Below, one piece after another: positions 1-8,361 of a stretch of DNA of 35,459 nucleotides. Source of the DNA: an uncultured Bacilli bacterium (GTDB lineage: Bacteria > Bacillota_I > Bacilli_A > RF39 > UBA660); contig CANRKU010000012.1 of NCBI GenBank assembly GCA_947631295.1, positions 1 to 35,459 of the forward strand. Direction: 5' to 3'. The stretch's first letter is position 1. Every line of letters begins with the position of its first letter. The notes under the pieces were generated by a model. That model was not told the DNA's origin, made no database searches, and saw only the letters and a program-made list of their open reading frames with translations. The translations under genes were made by a program, and so were the position numbers.

Positions 1-27
1 ACTAAAATTTTTAGCTCTCTATATAGT

Positions 28-285
28 TCATTTATCATTAGTTTTTGGTTTCACCAACACTACTTGACATTGAACCTTCAACATTTCGTCATACTCGTCT
101 TTGCAGTTTCCTTCGCCTGCTTTTTCTCCAGCTACATAATCAAGCCCTGCTATGTTACATGAGGTTTTAGTAATAGCATCTTTTAAATACCCGCCAAAAT
201 ATTTTACTAAACTAATAATAATGATGGACATTAATGCGATAATTAAAATATATTCTACTAAAGCTTGACCTTTAGTATTTTTCAT
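28..285 (-). CDS. Flp-type (class IVb) prepilin
   Basis: Small pilin subunit of 85 residues. The N terminus MKNTKGQALVEY followed by about 17 hydrophobic residues is the class III prepilin signal: cleavage by a prepilin peptidase after Gly6 would leave a mature chain with Glu at +5, as in Flp/TadE-like pilins. The C-terminal half is soluble and carries three Cys (in TSC, GNC and VQC), which is longer than the shortest Flp pilins. A good ribosome site (AGGTGAT) precedes the ATG. It has its own promoter, which overlaps the promoter of the divergent DUF192 gene. No Tad ATPase, secretin or prepilin peptidase is in the window, so the assembly genes must lie elsewhere, perhaps to the left of position 1. 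The family call is firm; a role in adhesion or uptake is inference. Confidence 0.85.
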   Translation of the reverse strand: MKNTKGQALVEYILIIALMSIIIISLVKYFGGYLKDAITKTSCNIAGLDYVAGEKAGEGNCKDEYDEMLKVQCQVVLVKPKTNDK

Positions 286-306
286 TTAGCATCACCTACT
301 ATTTAA

Positions 307-335
307 AGTGTAGAATAAATTAGAAAGTTTGTCAA
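307..335 (-). promoter_or_regulatory. Sigma-A promoter of the pilin gene
   Basis: On the minus strand there is TTGACA (330-335), a 17-base spacer and TACACT (307-312). The expected start of transcription lies about 15 bases before the pilin ATG. The -35 box shares six bases with the -35 box of the divergent DUF192 promoter. Confidence 0.75.
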
Positions 336-357
336 ATTAAATTTGTTCTGTTATACT
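329..357 (+). promoter_or_regulatory. Sigma-A promoter of the DUF192 gene
   Basis: On the plus strand there is TTGTCA (329-334), a 17-base spacer and TATACT (352-357). Transcription would begin near 363-365, on top of the first possible ATG (362). This argues for translation from the ATG at 374. Confidence 0.75.
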
Positions 358-373
358 GATTATGGTGACTAAA

Positions 374-700
374 ATGTATCTATTATGCAATAAAAAAAAG
401 ATTGAATTAGAATTATGTACAACTTTTCGACAAAGATTAATTGGTTTTATGTTTCAAAAAAAAACAATTACAACAGGAAAAATATTTCCAAAGTGTAATA
501 GTATTCATACTTTTTTTATGTTTCAAAAAATAGATGTTATTGTGACGGATAAAAACAATAAAATTCTAGTATTGTATCCTAGTTTGCGTCCAAATCGCAT
601 TATTTTCCCACAAAAAAACGGATATTATATTTATGAACTTCCACTTGGTATCTGTAAGTACTATCACATTGGTGATTGTTTTCTTATCGAAGATAAATAA
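374..700 (+). CDS. DUF192 (COG1430) family protein
   Basis: The only plus-strand gene in the window, 108 residues. It shows the DUF192 pattern: an early TFRQRLIGFMF block, then SIHTFFMFQKIDVIV, then ELPLGI and a final GD. The biochemical role of the family is not established; members often sit beside Flp/Tad pilus genes, as here. I chose the ATG at 374 rather than 362, because the promoter -10 box at 352-357 puts the transcript start around 364 and GGTGA (364-368) lies five bases before the ATG at 374. The alternative is a nearly leaderless message starting at 362 with four more residues. No signal peptide or membrane segment is evident, so it is probably cytoplasmic. Confidence 0.8.
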   Translation: MYLLCNKKKIELELCTTFRQRLIGFMFQKKTITTGKIFPKCNSIHTFFMFQKIDVIVTDKNNKILVLYPSLRPNRIIFPQKNGYYIYELPLGICKYYHIGDCFLIEDK

Positions 701-718
701 ATATATTCTATTATTTAT

Positions 719-757
719 AAAAAAATCAGAAGCATTAAAATAGATTCTGATTTTTTC
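719..757. terminator. Bidirectional terminator between DUF192 and obgE
   Basis: A 12-bp stem (720-731 with 745-756) around a 13-base loop. A-tracts on the left and T-tracts on the right let it end both the rightward DUF192 transcript and the leftward obgE transcript. Confidence 0.8.
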
Positions 758-762
758 TTTTT

Positions 763-2037
763 TTAATTTCGGTATTCAAACTCAAAATCTAGGATACGAA
801 CCGTATCTCCCTCTTGAGCTCCTAACTGTTCTAATTTATCGTCAACACCCATTTTACGAAGACGACGAGTAAATCTCAATATTCCTTCTTCTGTTGTGAA
901 TTTTGTCATTTTAAATAATTTTTCTAATTCTTCTCCTGATAATACCCAAGTACCATTATCTTCTCTTGTAATAGTATATGGTTCTTCTTTTTTAAATTTA
1001 TAAAGAACATGTCCTTCAAATTGATTTTCCTCAAATAATGGTTGTTCTTTGGTTTTTTCTACTAAATCCCCTAAAGCTACTAGAACTTCATCTAATCCTT
1101 CCCTATTCATTGCACTAATCTCATAAATAGGTAGTTTTACTTTTTTCTTAAATTCTTTCAGATGTTCTTTAGCTGATTCAATATCCATCTTATTAGCTAG
1201 AATAATTTGTGGTTTTTCAATTAATTTTTTACTAAATTGTTCTAGTTCTTGTTGAATGGTTAGATAATCTTGATAAGGATCTCTTCCTTCAAAACCAGAC
1301 ATATCAATGACATGGGCAATTACTTTTGTTCTTTCAATGTGTCTTAAGAATCGATCTCCTAATCCTTCTCCATGACTTGCTCCTTCTATTAATCCCGGAA
1401 GATCTGCCATCACAAAGCTTCTACCCAAACGATCTTTACAAACACCAAGATTTGGAGTTAACGTAGTAAAATGATATGCTGCAATTTTAGGTTTTGCTTT
1501 GGATACTTGAGAAATAATAGTACTTTTTCCTACACTAGGGAGTCCTACTAAGCCAACATCAGCAAGCATTTTTAATTCAACTTTTAGATATTTAATCTCG
1601 CCTGGTTCCCCATTTTCAGAAAAATTTGGTGCTGGGTTATTCTGGGTTTTAAAAGCAGTATTCCCACGACCACCTCTACCACCATAGGCAACAATCACAG
1701 AATCATCTTTTTGTTTTAAATCAGCTAAGATGAGACCTGTATCAGTATCGGTAACTACTGTTCCTTGAGGAACACGGATAATAACATCTTCACTGTTTTT
1801 TCCATTACAGTTTTTTCCAGTCCCATTTTCACCTTTTTTTCCTTTAATAATGCGATTATAGCGTAAATCTAATAAAGTATGTAATCCTTCATCTACTTTA
1901 AAAATGATATTACTTCCTCTACCACCATTTCCACCATAAGGTCCACCCATTGGGATATATTTTTCTCTTCGAAAAGCGCAACATCCATCGCCACCATTAC
2001 CTGCATGAACTTCAATCGTTACTTCATCGATAAACAT
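763..2037 (-). CDS. obgE: GTPase Obg
   Basis: Essential ribosome-associated GTPase of 424 residues, about the size of B. subtilis Obg. The Gly-rich Obg domain (roughly 1-158, with GGxGG repeats such as GGPYGGNGGRG) is followed by the G domain with P-loop GLPSVGKS, DLPGLIEGA (G3) and ANKMD (G4). The C terminus (about 345-424) is an OCT domain, which is found in Obg of Firmicutes. The open frame extends 12 codons upstream, but the near-perfect GGAGGTGAT just before the ATG at 2037 fixes the start there. The known role is late 50S assembly and (p)ppGpp-linked growth control. It has its own promoter and a 113-base leader with a hairpin. In many Firmicutes obg is next to rpmA; here they are about 6 kb apart. 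Confidence 0.97.
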   Translation of the reverse strand: MFIDEVTIEVHAGNGGDGCCAFRREKYIPMGGPYGGNGGRGSNIIFKVDEGLHTLLDLRYNRIIKGKKGENGTGKNCNGKNSEDVIIRVPQGTVVTDTDTGLILADLKQKDDSVIVAYGGRGGRGNTAFKTQNNPAPNFSENGEPGEIKYLKVELKMLADVGLVGLPSVGKSTIISQVSKAKPKIAAYHFTTLTPNLGVCKDRLGRSFVMADLPGLIEGASHGEGLGDRFLRHIERTKVIAHVIDMSGFEGRDPYQDYLTIQQELEQFSKKLIEKPQIILANKMDIESAKEHLKEFKKKVKLPIYEISAMNREGLDEVLVALGDLVEKTKEQPLFEENQFEGHVLYKFKKEEPYTITREDNGTWVLSGEELEKLFKMTKFTTEEGILRFTRRLRKMGVDDKLEQLGAQEGDTVRILDFEFEYRN

Positions 2038-2069
2038 TGTATCACCTCCATTTTTATCAGAAAGAAATA

Positions 2070-2096
2070 GCACTCAATCTATGAGAGACTAAGTGC
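2070..2096 (-). other. Hairpin in the obgE 5' leader
   Basis: A 10-bp stem (2070-2079 with 2087-2096, including two G-U pairs on the minus-strand RNA) around a 7-base loop. It lies 33 bases before the obgE ATG. The bases after it are only weakly U-rich, so it is not a clear terminator. Its function is unknown. Confidence 0.45.
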
Positions 2097-2156
2097 TTAA
2101 CTATCATTTTTATACACCCTAAAACACTTTATAGTATGATCCCTTTTTCTATCCAT

Positions 2157-2185
2157 ACTATATCATAAATTTTTTTAAAAAACAA
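2157..2185 (-). promoter_or_regulatory. Sigma-A promoter of obgE
   Basis: On the minus strand: TTGTTT (2180-2185), 17 bases, TATAGT (2157-2162), with TG one base before the -10 box. It predicts a leader of about 113 bases. Confidence 0.65.
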
Positions 2186-2221
2186 TTATTTTAGTTTGTC
2201 TTTTATGAATCCTCTAAAAAA

Positions 2222-3361
2222 TTACTCATATTGACTAGTAATTCCAAAATATTCTTCTAGAGTAATCCATGCACCATTATTATATAATTTAGTAGCTAGA
2301 TCTTTTCCAACATATCGAAAATGCCATGGTTCATACATATAACCAGTAATATCTTCTCCATCTTTTGGATATCTTAAAATAAATCCATATTGATAACTGT
2401 TGGCACTTAACCATTTTCCTTCATTAGTATTTTCAAAAGAGGTATATAGACTATTAATATCAACTGCCATTCCTGTTTGATGCTCAGAATGTCCAGGACG
2501 CGCTGAATATCTATCAGCAGCTACTTTTCCATCTTTTGCTACATAATTGTTGTAAATAGTATTTTGTTTATCATAAGAACGAAAACCGCTAATAATCTCA
2601 ATATTTAATCCTGCATTTCGAGCTCCTTTTTTCATTTCATCAAAGGCATTAATTGTATCCTGTGTTAAACCATTTCCATAATTAGAAGGAAGGCTATATG
2701 TTTTATTAGCAATTAATATACCATCAATATATGTTACTCCATTTTTGGTATATCCTGAAAAACCTTTGGATGTGGTAAAAGTAGAATCTGGTTTTTGATT
2801 ATTTGATTTTGATTGTACTGCTGGCTTTTTTTCTACTATTAAGGTAAATTCTTTTCTCATCTCATTACCACTTTGATCTTTAGCTACATAAGATAAAGGA
2901 TAAGTATCTGCTTTTTGAAAGTCATAAGTCCCTTCTACTAAAATTTCTATTTCTTGATCTACATCATCGATAGCAGTAACATCTTTTAATAAATCAATTT
3001 CATTTCCTTCAACTGTAGTTAATATTTCTTGATATTCTATTTCTGGTGGGGTAATATCAATAACTGTAATTTCGAAAGATTTCTTTTCCTTTCTACCATA
3101 TTTATTTTTAAAAGATATAGTTATTTTCTTTTTTCCTAGTTTAGTAGTATCTATATTTTTTTCTTTTGTTATTATTGTTCCATTCTTAATATAATCAATA
3201 AAAGATAAATTGGTAACAGTACTCTTATAAGGAACTTGTAAATCCTTTTTTAAAGAAATCTCTATTTTTTCTTCATATAAATACCACCATATTGCGAATC
3301 CTAGCACAAGTAATAAAATTAAAATACTAATGGTTATTATTATTCTTTTTTTTGAGTTCAT
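2222..3361 (-). CDS. VanY-type D-alanyl-D-alanine carboxypeptidase, membrane-anchored
   Basis: Peptidoglycan-trimming enzyme of 379 residues (peptidase family M15B). An N-terminal membrane anchor (about 7-28) leads to two Ig-like/DUF5011-type beta domains (about 35-178, with DITPPEI and YVAKDQSGNE), a Ser/Lys-rich linker and the catalytic domain (about 200-379). The zinc site is visible as SEHQTGMAVD (His294, Asp301) and EPWH (His347), with Glu344 as likely base and the SGFRSYD block before it. It probably acts outside the membrane, removing the terminal D-Ala of stem peptides. VanY domains occur widely without vancomycin resistance, and there are no vanHAX genes here. GGTGAT precedes the ATG. 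It lies between a terminator and the obgE promoter and has no clear promoter of its own. Confidence 0.93.
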   Translation of the reverse strand: MNSKKRIIITISILILLLVLGFAIWWYLYEEKIEISLKKDLQVPYKSTVTNLSFIDYIKNGTIITKEKNIDTTKLGKKKITISFKNKYGRKEKKSFEITVIDITPPEIEYQEILTTVEGNEIDLLKDVTAIDDVDQEIEILVEGTYDFQKADTYPLSYVAKDQSGNEMRKEFTLIVEKKPAVQSKSNNQKPDSTFTTSKGFSGYTKNGVTYIDGILIANKTYSLPSNYGNGLTQDTINAFDEMKKGARNAGLNIEIISGFRSYDKQNTIYNNYVAKDGKVAADRYSARPGHSEHQTGMAVDINSLYTSFENTNEGKWLSANSYQYGFILRYPKDGEDITGYMYEPWHFRYVGKDLATKLYNNGAWITLEEYFGITSQYE

Positions 3362-3376
3362 TATATCACCACTTTC

Positions 3377-3408
3377 TAAAAAAAGAATAAAATTAACATT
3401 CTATTCTT
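3377..3408 (-). terminator. Terminator after the Hpt-receiver gene
   Basis: A 7-bp AT-rich stem (3383-3389 with 3402-3408) followed on the minus strand by a run of seven T. It would partly separate the phosphorelay genes from the VanY gene. Confidence 0.55.
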
Positions 3409-3450
3409 CTTTATTACTCTCTTGTGTTTTTCTTTAACCTGTAGAATTTC

Positions 3451-4251
3451 TTATTGATGATTTTGATTCAAATCACGAACCATAATCAATTTATCTACAA
3501 TATTTTTTACATTTACTTCATTAAATGGTTTTTGTAACATATCTATAATTGGATATTGGTAAGCTTTGTCGACATTTGCTTGCGTACCTTCCCCAGTTAT
3601 AATTGCTACTGGAATTCTTGAAAATAAATTAGCTTGTTTAAAGTAATCTAATACTTGAAAACCATCTACATTTGGCATATTTAAATCTAATAACATACAA
3701 ACAATTTTATCATCAACATTAGAACGAATAATATCTAATGCTTGACTACCATCATTTGCTATTATGACATCATACTGATTACTAAAGATTTTAGATACAA
3801 AGTTACGAACAACATTGGAATCATCTACTACTAAAATGGTCTTATCTTTAATAACTTGAGGTCTTACTACAGATGCATCAGCAGTAGTAGTAGAAATACC
3901 CATATACTGTTTTACTAAAGCAACAATACGATTTGCTTCTTGCATTAATTCATCATAATGATCGGTAACATAATACATATTATTGGCTTTACTTTCCATT
4001 TCATGATTATAAGCAAGTTCTGCTAATTTTTCAAATCCAAAATATTTACTATCGCTTTTTAAAGAGTGAACAAGAATGGCATAATTAGCCATATCACTTG
4101 TTTCTTTGTACATTTTAATTTTTGCGAGCTTTTCATCTATTTCACTTAAAAAGTCATTTAAAGTATCATTATAAGTCTCCATATCACCAAATAGCTCTAA
4201 ACTTTTTTGAATATTTACTCCGTTATTTACTAATAAATTAACATCTTTCAT
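3451..4251 (-). CDS. Hpt-receiver phosphorelay protein without output domain
   Basis: A 266-residue protein. Residues about 1-118 form a histidine phosphotransfer (Hpt) domain with HSLKSDSKYFG, where His62 is the likely phosphate carrier. Residues about 136-258 form a CheY-like receiver with the acidic pair Asp143-Asp144, phospho-acceptor Asp189 (LLDLNMP), Thr219 and Lys241. There is no DNA-binding, enzymatic or other output domain after the receiver. It starts 43 bases after the hybrid kinase gene, so the two are almost certainly co-transcribed. The expected order of phosphoryl transfer is kinase His, kinase Asp, Hpt His62, then receiver Asp189. The final target is unknown; a CheY-like protein contact is the simplest inference. 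Confidence 0.9.
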   Translation of the reverse strand: MKDVNLLVNNGVNIQKSLELFGDMETYNDTLNDFLSEIDEKLAKIKMYKETSDMANYAILVHSLKSDSKYFGFEKLAELAYNHEMESKANNMYYVTDHYDELMQEANRIVALVKQYMGISTTTADASVVRPQVIKDKTILVVDDSNVVRNFVSKIFSNQYDVIIANDGSQALDIIRSNVDDKIVCMLLDLNMPNVDGFQVLDYFKQANLFSRIPVAIITGEGTQANVDKAYQYPIIDMLQKPFNEVNVKNIVDKLIMVRDLNQNHQ

Positions 4252-4294
4252 ATTTAACCTTCTTTCTATCTTAAAATAAGTATATCATAAATTA

Positions 4295-6133
4295 TTATTT
4301 TTGCACTAAGAATTTCGTCAAAACCCTGTATAATTCTTTCTTATCAATCGGTTTTGCTAGATAATCATGAAAGCCTTCTTGTAAATATTTTTCTTTCATA
4401 CCAGAAATAGCATTAGCTGTTAAAGCAATGGTAGGAATAGAAAAACCTGGAATTTGTTGTAACTGATGTAAAGTTTCTACTCCACTTAATTTTGGCATCA
4501 TATCATCCATTAAAATTAAATTATAAGTATTTCCAGCTTTGATTTTATCAATACATTCCAAACCACTTTCTAAAGTTTCTATTTGACAGTGGTAGTCACT
4601 TAATAAACGAGAAGCTACTTTTAGATTAATTTTATTATCATCGACTATTAAAATTTTCATAGTAGATAAATCTAAATTTTCTATCGGTACTTGAGTAGGT
4701 TCTACAACTGTTGTTGGATTGGTAACAATTCTTTGATCAATTGCTACTGTAAACTTAGATCCTTGACCATAAACACTTTGAACAACAACTTGTCCTCCCA
4801 TTAAATCTAGTAATTTTTTGGTAATGGCAAGGCCTAGTCCTGTTCCTTCAATGGTATTATTTTTTTCAATATCAAGTCGCTCAAATTTTGTAAATAACTT
4901 ATCGATACTTTCTGGTTTGATTCCTATACCAGAATCTTCTACTGAAATGATTAAACGACAGACACCCTCTTTTTGAATTGCATTGACTTCAAAGCTAATC
5001 CAACCTTCTTTGGTATATTTTACAGCATTTGTTAATAAGTTTAGGATAATTTGTTTTACGCGAACTTTATCACCATATAGATAAGGTGGAATGGATGGAT
5101 CAAACTTATATTTAAATTCTAATGGTTTTTCTCCTAAACGAGCTTTGGTTAAAGAAACTAGCTCTTCTAATATTAAATTAAAGTTATATTCTGTATTGAC
5201 AATTTCTAGTTTATTGGCTTCAATTTTAGAGATATCCAAGATTCCATTTACAATTTCTAGTAAGGTTTCACTAGCCATCATAATATCTTTGACTTCATCT
5301 TTTGCTTGAGGTGGTAAATCTTCTTCCGTTAAAGCTTGACTAAAACCAACAATTGCATTTAATGGTGTTCTAATTTCATGTGACATACTACTTAAGAAAT
5401 CGCTCTTAGCGTGATTAGCCTTCTCTGCTTGATCACGTGCAATATTTAGCTGTTCAATCATTTTTATATCTGGGTTTTCAATGGTGAAATACATGATTGC
5501 AGTAACTAGAGCAAAAGATGAATTAATTAAAATAATACTAGGATCTACATTTCTTACAATGAAAGCAATTACAAAGAAAATTAGTAATGCAAATAATGGG
5601 ATATTTTTCTTTGTCTTAATATTTTGAAAGTTTTTTAACATACAATATAGATCAATAATCATATATATTCCACATAATATAGTCAAAAAATTAGTTGCTG
5701 GTCCATATGAATAAACAGAATTTTTATCATTATAGTAATATAAAGGTAAAAATAATACACAAAATAAAGATATAGCATAAATAACGCTTATTGTTACTCT
5801 CATCTTATTTTTAGTATCTATACTATCTGTAGTATTTATTTTTTGTTTATCAAAAGAAACATAATAAACATAAACTGTAAAAATAGTAATGTATGTAACA
5901 AAATAAACTAGATACAATCTATTAAATATCATATTTATGAATGGTATCAATTCTAAATTTCTTACTGTTAAGCAACAAATAAATTCTAAAAACAATCCTA
6001 TGATGTTTAATCCTAATAAAATTCCATATAATCTCGTTTCAAAAGTATTAACTTTTCTTTTATTAAAATATACTATTGCAAGTAATACTAAATAGAAAAA
6101 ACTACATGCAATTACTGACATACCAATTTGCAT
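4295..6133 (-). CDS. Hybrid sensor histidine kinase with 7-TM sensor
   Basis: A 612-residue membrane kinase. About seven hydrophobic segments fill residues 5-217, resembling the 7-TM sensor region of some kinases; there is no large extracellular domain, so it may sense a membrane or small lipophilic cue. HisKA follows with SHEIRTPLN (His252), then HATPase with the N box NLLTNAVKYT, DSGIGI and GTGLGLAI, and a C-terminal receiver with ILMDDMMP (Asp543). The frame could start 10 codons earlier (6163), but that ATG lies inside the likely -10 box, while AGGTGG (6144-6149) serves the ATG at 6133. With the next gene it makes up a four-step phosphorelay. Confidence 0.93.
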   Translation of the reverse strand: MQIGMSVIACSFFYLVLLAIVYFNKRKVNTFETRLYGILLGLNIIGLFLEFICCLTVRNLELIPFINMIFNRLYLVYFVTYITIFTVYVYYVSFDKQKINTTDSIDTKNKMRVTISVIYAISLFCVLFLPLYYYNDKNSVYSYGPATNFLTILCGIYMIIDLYCMLKNFQNIKTKKNIPLFALLIFFVIAFIVRNVDPSIILINSSFALVTAIMYFTIENPDIKMIEQLNIARDQAEKANHAKSDFLSSMSHEIRTPLNAIVGFSQALTEEDLPPQAKDEVKDIMMASETLLEIVNGILDISKIEANKLEIVNTEYNFNLILEELVSLTKARLGEKPLEFKYKFDPSIPPYLYGDKVRVKQIILNLLTNAVKYTKEGWISFEVNAIQKEGVCRLIISVEDSGIGIKPESIDKLFTKFERLDIEKNNTIEGTGLGLAITKKLLDLMGGQVVVQSVYGQGSKFTVAIDQRIVTNPTTVVEPTQVPIENLDLSTMKILIVDDNKINLKVASRLLSDYHCQIETLESGLECIDKIKAGNTYNLILMDDMMPKLSGVETLHQLQQIPGFSIPTIALTANAISGMKEKYLQEGFHDYLAKPIDKKELYRVLTKFLVQK

Positions 6134-6161
6134 ATCACAAACACCACCTATTATTAAATTC

Positions 6162-6170
6162 ATTATATCA
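6162..6170 (-). promoter_or_regulatory. Probable extended -10 promoter of the phosphorelay operon
   Basis: On the minus strand TGATATAAT: a consensus TATAAT (6162-6167) with the TG of an extended -10 box. No good -35 box is visible. It overlaps the upstream candidate ATG at 6163, which would exclude that start. Confidence 0.5.
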
Positions 6171-6190
6171 TATTTCTTAAAAAATAAAAT

Positions 6191-6226
6191 AAAAAAAGGA
6201 AGTCTTTTTATAGACCTCCTTTTTTA
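6191..6226. terminator. Terminator after the acyl ligase gene
   Basis: An 8-bp stem (6198-6205 with 6212-6219) flanked by A- and T-runs, overlapping the stop codon of the acyl ligase gene. Confidence 0.75.
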
Positions 6227-8083
6227 TTTTTTCATAATTTTTATATGTTCATCTTCCGCTTCTAAAGTTCTATAATCAATTTTACCTATACTAGTTAATG
6301 GTAACTCTTCTCTAATTTGATAATCATATGGTTGTACATATTCCGGTAATTGCTCTTTACATAGGATTTTTATTTCATTAATTATTTTTTCTTCTTCATT
6401 CTTGAATTGATCCTTTAAAACTATATGTGCTTTAGGGAGTTTACCTTGACTATGCTCTAAATCTTTTATACCAACAACTGTACACAAATCTACGGCCTCA
6501 TGTGAAGAAATAACACTTTCAATTATTGATGGAAAGACTTTAAAACCATCATATCTAATAATCATTCGTTTTAGTCTATCAACGATAAATAAGTTACCAT
6601 CTTCTGTCATATATCCAATATCACCAGAATGTATCCAAACTGTACCATCTGAATGAACTTTTAAGATGTCTTTAGTAGCCTCTTCATTATCAAAATATCC
6701 CAACATGATATTTGGCCCTGTCATACAAACCTCACCCTGTTGATTGTAATGTAATTCTTCATTATTTTCAGGATTAAAGATGGCTACTGTACTTTTTACA
6801 AATGGTGATCCTACACTACCAATTTGATTACTTTGATCTAATGTTCCAACAACTCCACCAGTTACTTCAGTCATGCCATATCCCTTAGTTATTTTGGAAC
6901 TACAATTGTGTTCCATTAAAAATTTATTGGCTTCTTTTTCAAGATTAATATTCATTGCATCTCCACCTACTGTTGGAGCAATCATAAATGATAAATCTTG
7001 TTTTCTCATTTTTTTACTATTAATAATTGTTCCCCAATATGATGGAACACCTACCATATGTACTGGTTTATGTTTTAAAATTAATTTATCAAATTTTTTG
7101 GCATCAAATTGCGGAATTAATATAGTTTCCATACCAATTGTCAATGGTAAATGCAATCCCATTCCAACTCCATATGCAATAAAAGTTGGCATAATATCTA
7201 ACCAAGTATGTTTTCTTTGCATATCGATACCAGTTAGCACGCTTTGTAAAGCAACAGCATTTATGTTTTTATTTGAAAGTTTAACTCCCTTTGGATTTCC
7301 AGTTGTACCACCAGTATGTTCTATTACGACAGCTCTATTTACATCATAATCTGTTTTAATATCCTCTTCATAATTTTTTCCTTTTTCTATAAAATCGACC
7401 CAATTACTTACCTTTTGATTGAATTCTATTTTTTTATTAGAGTCTTTTAATGTTTCGATATAAGTTTTTGCTTTATAGGCAAAATGTAAATTTAAAGGTA
7501 ATGAATCAGCAGGAGATACTGCAATTGCCTTATCTATTGTTTTATTAGCAATTAGATCTTTTATTTTATAGAAATATGAATCTATTATTATCACTAACTT
7601 TGAATCAACCTCTTCTATATATTTTTTTATACCATCTTCGCTAGTTCTTGGGTCTACCATATTAGCAGTTACACCTATTTTGCTGCATGCATAAAATAAA
7701 TATGCTGCTTCAGGAATATTAGGTAGTGACACAGTTATAATATCATTTTCTTTTATACCTATTGCTTTTAATGCCTTGGCAGTAGCATTAATATTATCAA
7801 ATAATTCTTTAAAAGATATTTTTCTACCAAAATAATTCAAAGCACAGTTATTTAAAAATTTTGAATTACACTGGTATAAATAATCAAAGCATGTCATTTC
7901 TGGCAATGTTGTATTTATGCTTTCTTCACTATACCATTGTAACCAAGGTTTATCAATGCTAGCATATCCTGTTGATGGTCCTTGAATTTTTCCTAATGCT
8001 AAATTTCTTAAATATAAATCTCTTAATTTTTGCTCATTAATATCTAAATTAGCAAGTTGAGTTCTGTAATCTTTTAATTCCAT
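6224..8083 (-). CDS. AMP-forming acyl ligase (ANL superfamily)
   Basis: A 619-residue adenylate-forming enzyme. The P-loop-like motif HTGGTTGNPKGV (256-267), GYGMTE (401-406), the ATP-ribose Asp in HSGDIG (Asp488), the hinge VDRLKR (501-506) and the C-terminal catalytic Lys in TSIGKIDYR (Lys601) are all present, so it should activate a carboxylic acid as acyl-AMP. Size and layout fit an acyl-CoA synthetase. A carrier-protein ligase is possible, but no carrier protein or thioesterase gene is near. The substrate cannot be read from the sequence. AGAGGTG lies nine bases before the ATG. The gene has its own strong promoter and terminator, so it is monocistronic. Confidence 0.85.
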   Translation of the reverse strand: MELKDYRTQLANLDINEQKLRDLYLRNLALGKIQGPSTGYASIDKPWLQWYSEESINTTLPEMTCFDYLYQCNSKFLNNCALNYFGRKISFKELFDNINATAKALKAIGIKENDIITVSLPNIPEAAYLFYACSKIGVTANMVDPRTSEDGIKKYIEEVDSKLVIIIDSYFYKIKDLIANKTIDKAIAVSPADSLPLNLHFAYKAKTYIETLKDSNKKIEFNQKVSNWVDFIEKGKNYEEDIKTDYDVNRAVVIEHTGGTTGNPKGVKLSNKNINAVALQSVLTGIDMQRKHTWLDIMPTFIAYGVGMGLHLPLTIGMETILIPQFDAKKFDKLILKHKPVHMVGVPSYWGTIINSKKMRKQDLSFMIAPTVGGDAMNINLEKEANKFLMEHNCSSKITKGYGMTEVTGGVVGTLDQSNQIGSVGSPFVKSTVAIFNPENNEELHYNQQGEVCMTGPNIMLGYFDNEEATKDILKVHSDGTVWIHSGDIGYMTEDGNLFIVDRLKRMIIRYDGFKVFPSIIESVISSHEAVDLCTVVGIKDLEHSQGKLPKAHIVLKDQFKNEEEKIINEIKILCKEQLPEYVQPYDYQIREELPLTSIGKIDYRTLEAEDEHIKIMKK

Positions 8084-8136
8084 GTTTTAAAACACCTCTA
8101 TCTTTCTAATTTCTGATACTGCTTGAAATTGTTGCT

Positions 8137-8165
8137 ATTATATCACATTTTGTTAACCATGTAAA
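8137..8165 (-). promoter_or_regulatory. Sigma-A promoter of the acyl ligase gene
   Basis: On the minus strand: TTTACA (8160-8165), 17 bases, TATAAT (8137-8142) with an extended TG. Confidence 0.75.
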
Positions 8166-8176
8166 GAAAAATGTGC

Positions 8177-8338
8177 TTATTCAAACTTATCAGCTGATTT
8201 TACTATACTATTATTTCTATAAAAAGACAATCTAACTAGACTACATTTTACAGAATTATATCTATTTTCATTACTGATTTGTTCCAATTCTTTTAAATAA
8301 TTTTGATAACCTTCTTCATCTAAATAAATCTTATCCAT
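8177..8338 (-). CDS. Small hypothetical protein, 53 residues
   Basis: An open frame below the usual length cut, ATG at 8338 to TAA at 8177, in the 295-base gap between the rpmA terminator and the acyl ligase promoter. The predicted protein starts MDKIYLDEEGYQNYLKELEQ. It is charged and helical in its first half, faintly like GreA N termini or small WXG-type secretion proteins, and becomes basic later. The amino-acid make-up looks protein-like, but no good Shine-Dalgarno or promoter is visible. It could be a real small gene or the truncated N-terminal piece of a longer lost gene. I do not recognise the family. Confidence 0.4.
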   Translation of the reverse strand: MDKIYLDEEGYQNYLKELEQISNENRYNSVKCSLVRLSFYRNNSIVKSADKFE

Positions 8339-8361
8339 TGCTTTGCTTTCTTATCAAATAG

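Noticed and set aside
2222-3361. Vancomycin-resistance cluster, suggested by VanY and VanZ genes
   Set aside because: No vanH, vanA, vanX or VanRS-like pair is linked. VanY and VanZ domains are common in ordinary cell-wall loci, and the kinase nearby is a hybrid type unlike VanS.
6873-7349. Plus-strand open frame of 158 codons
   Set aside because: It is antisense to the acyl ligase gene, has no ribosome site or family resemblance, and its composition mirrors the real gene.
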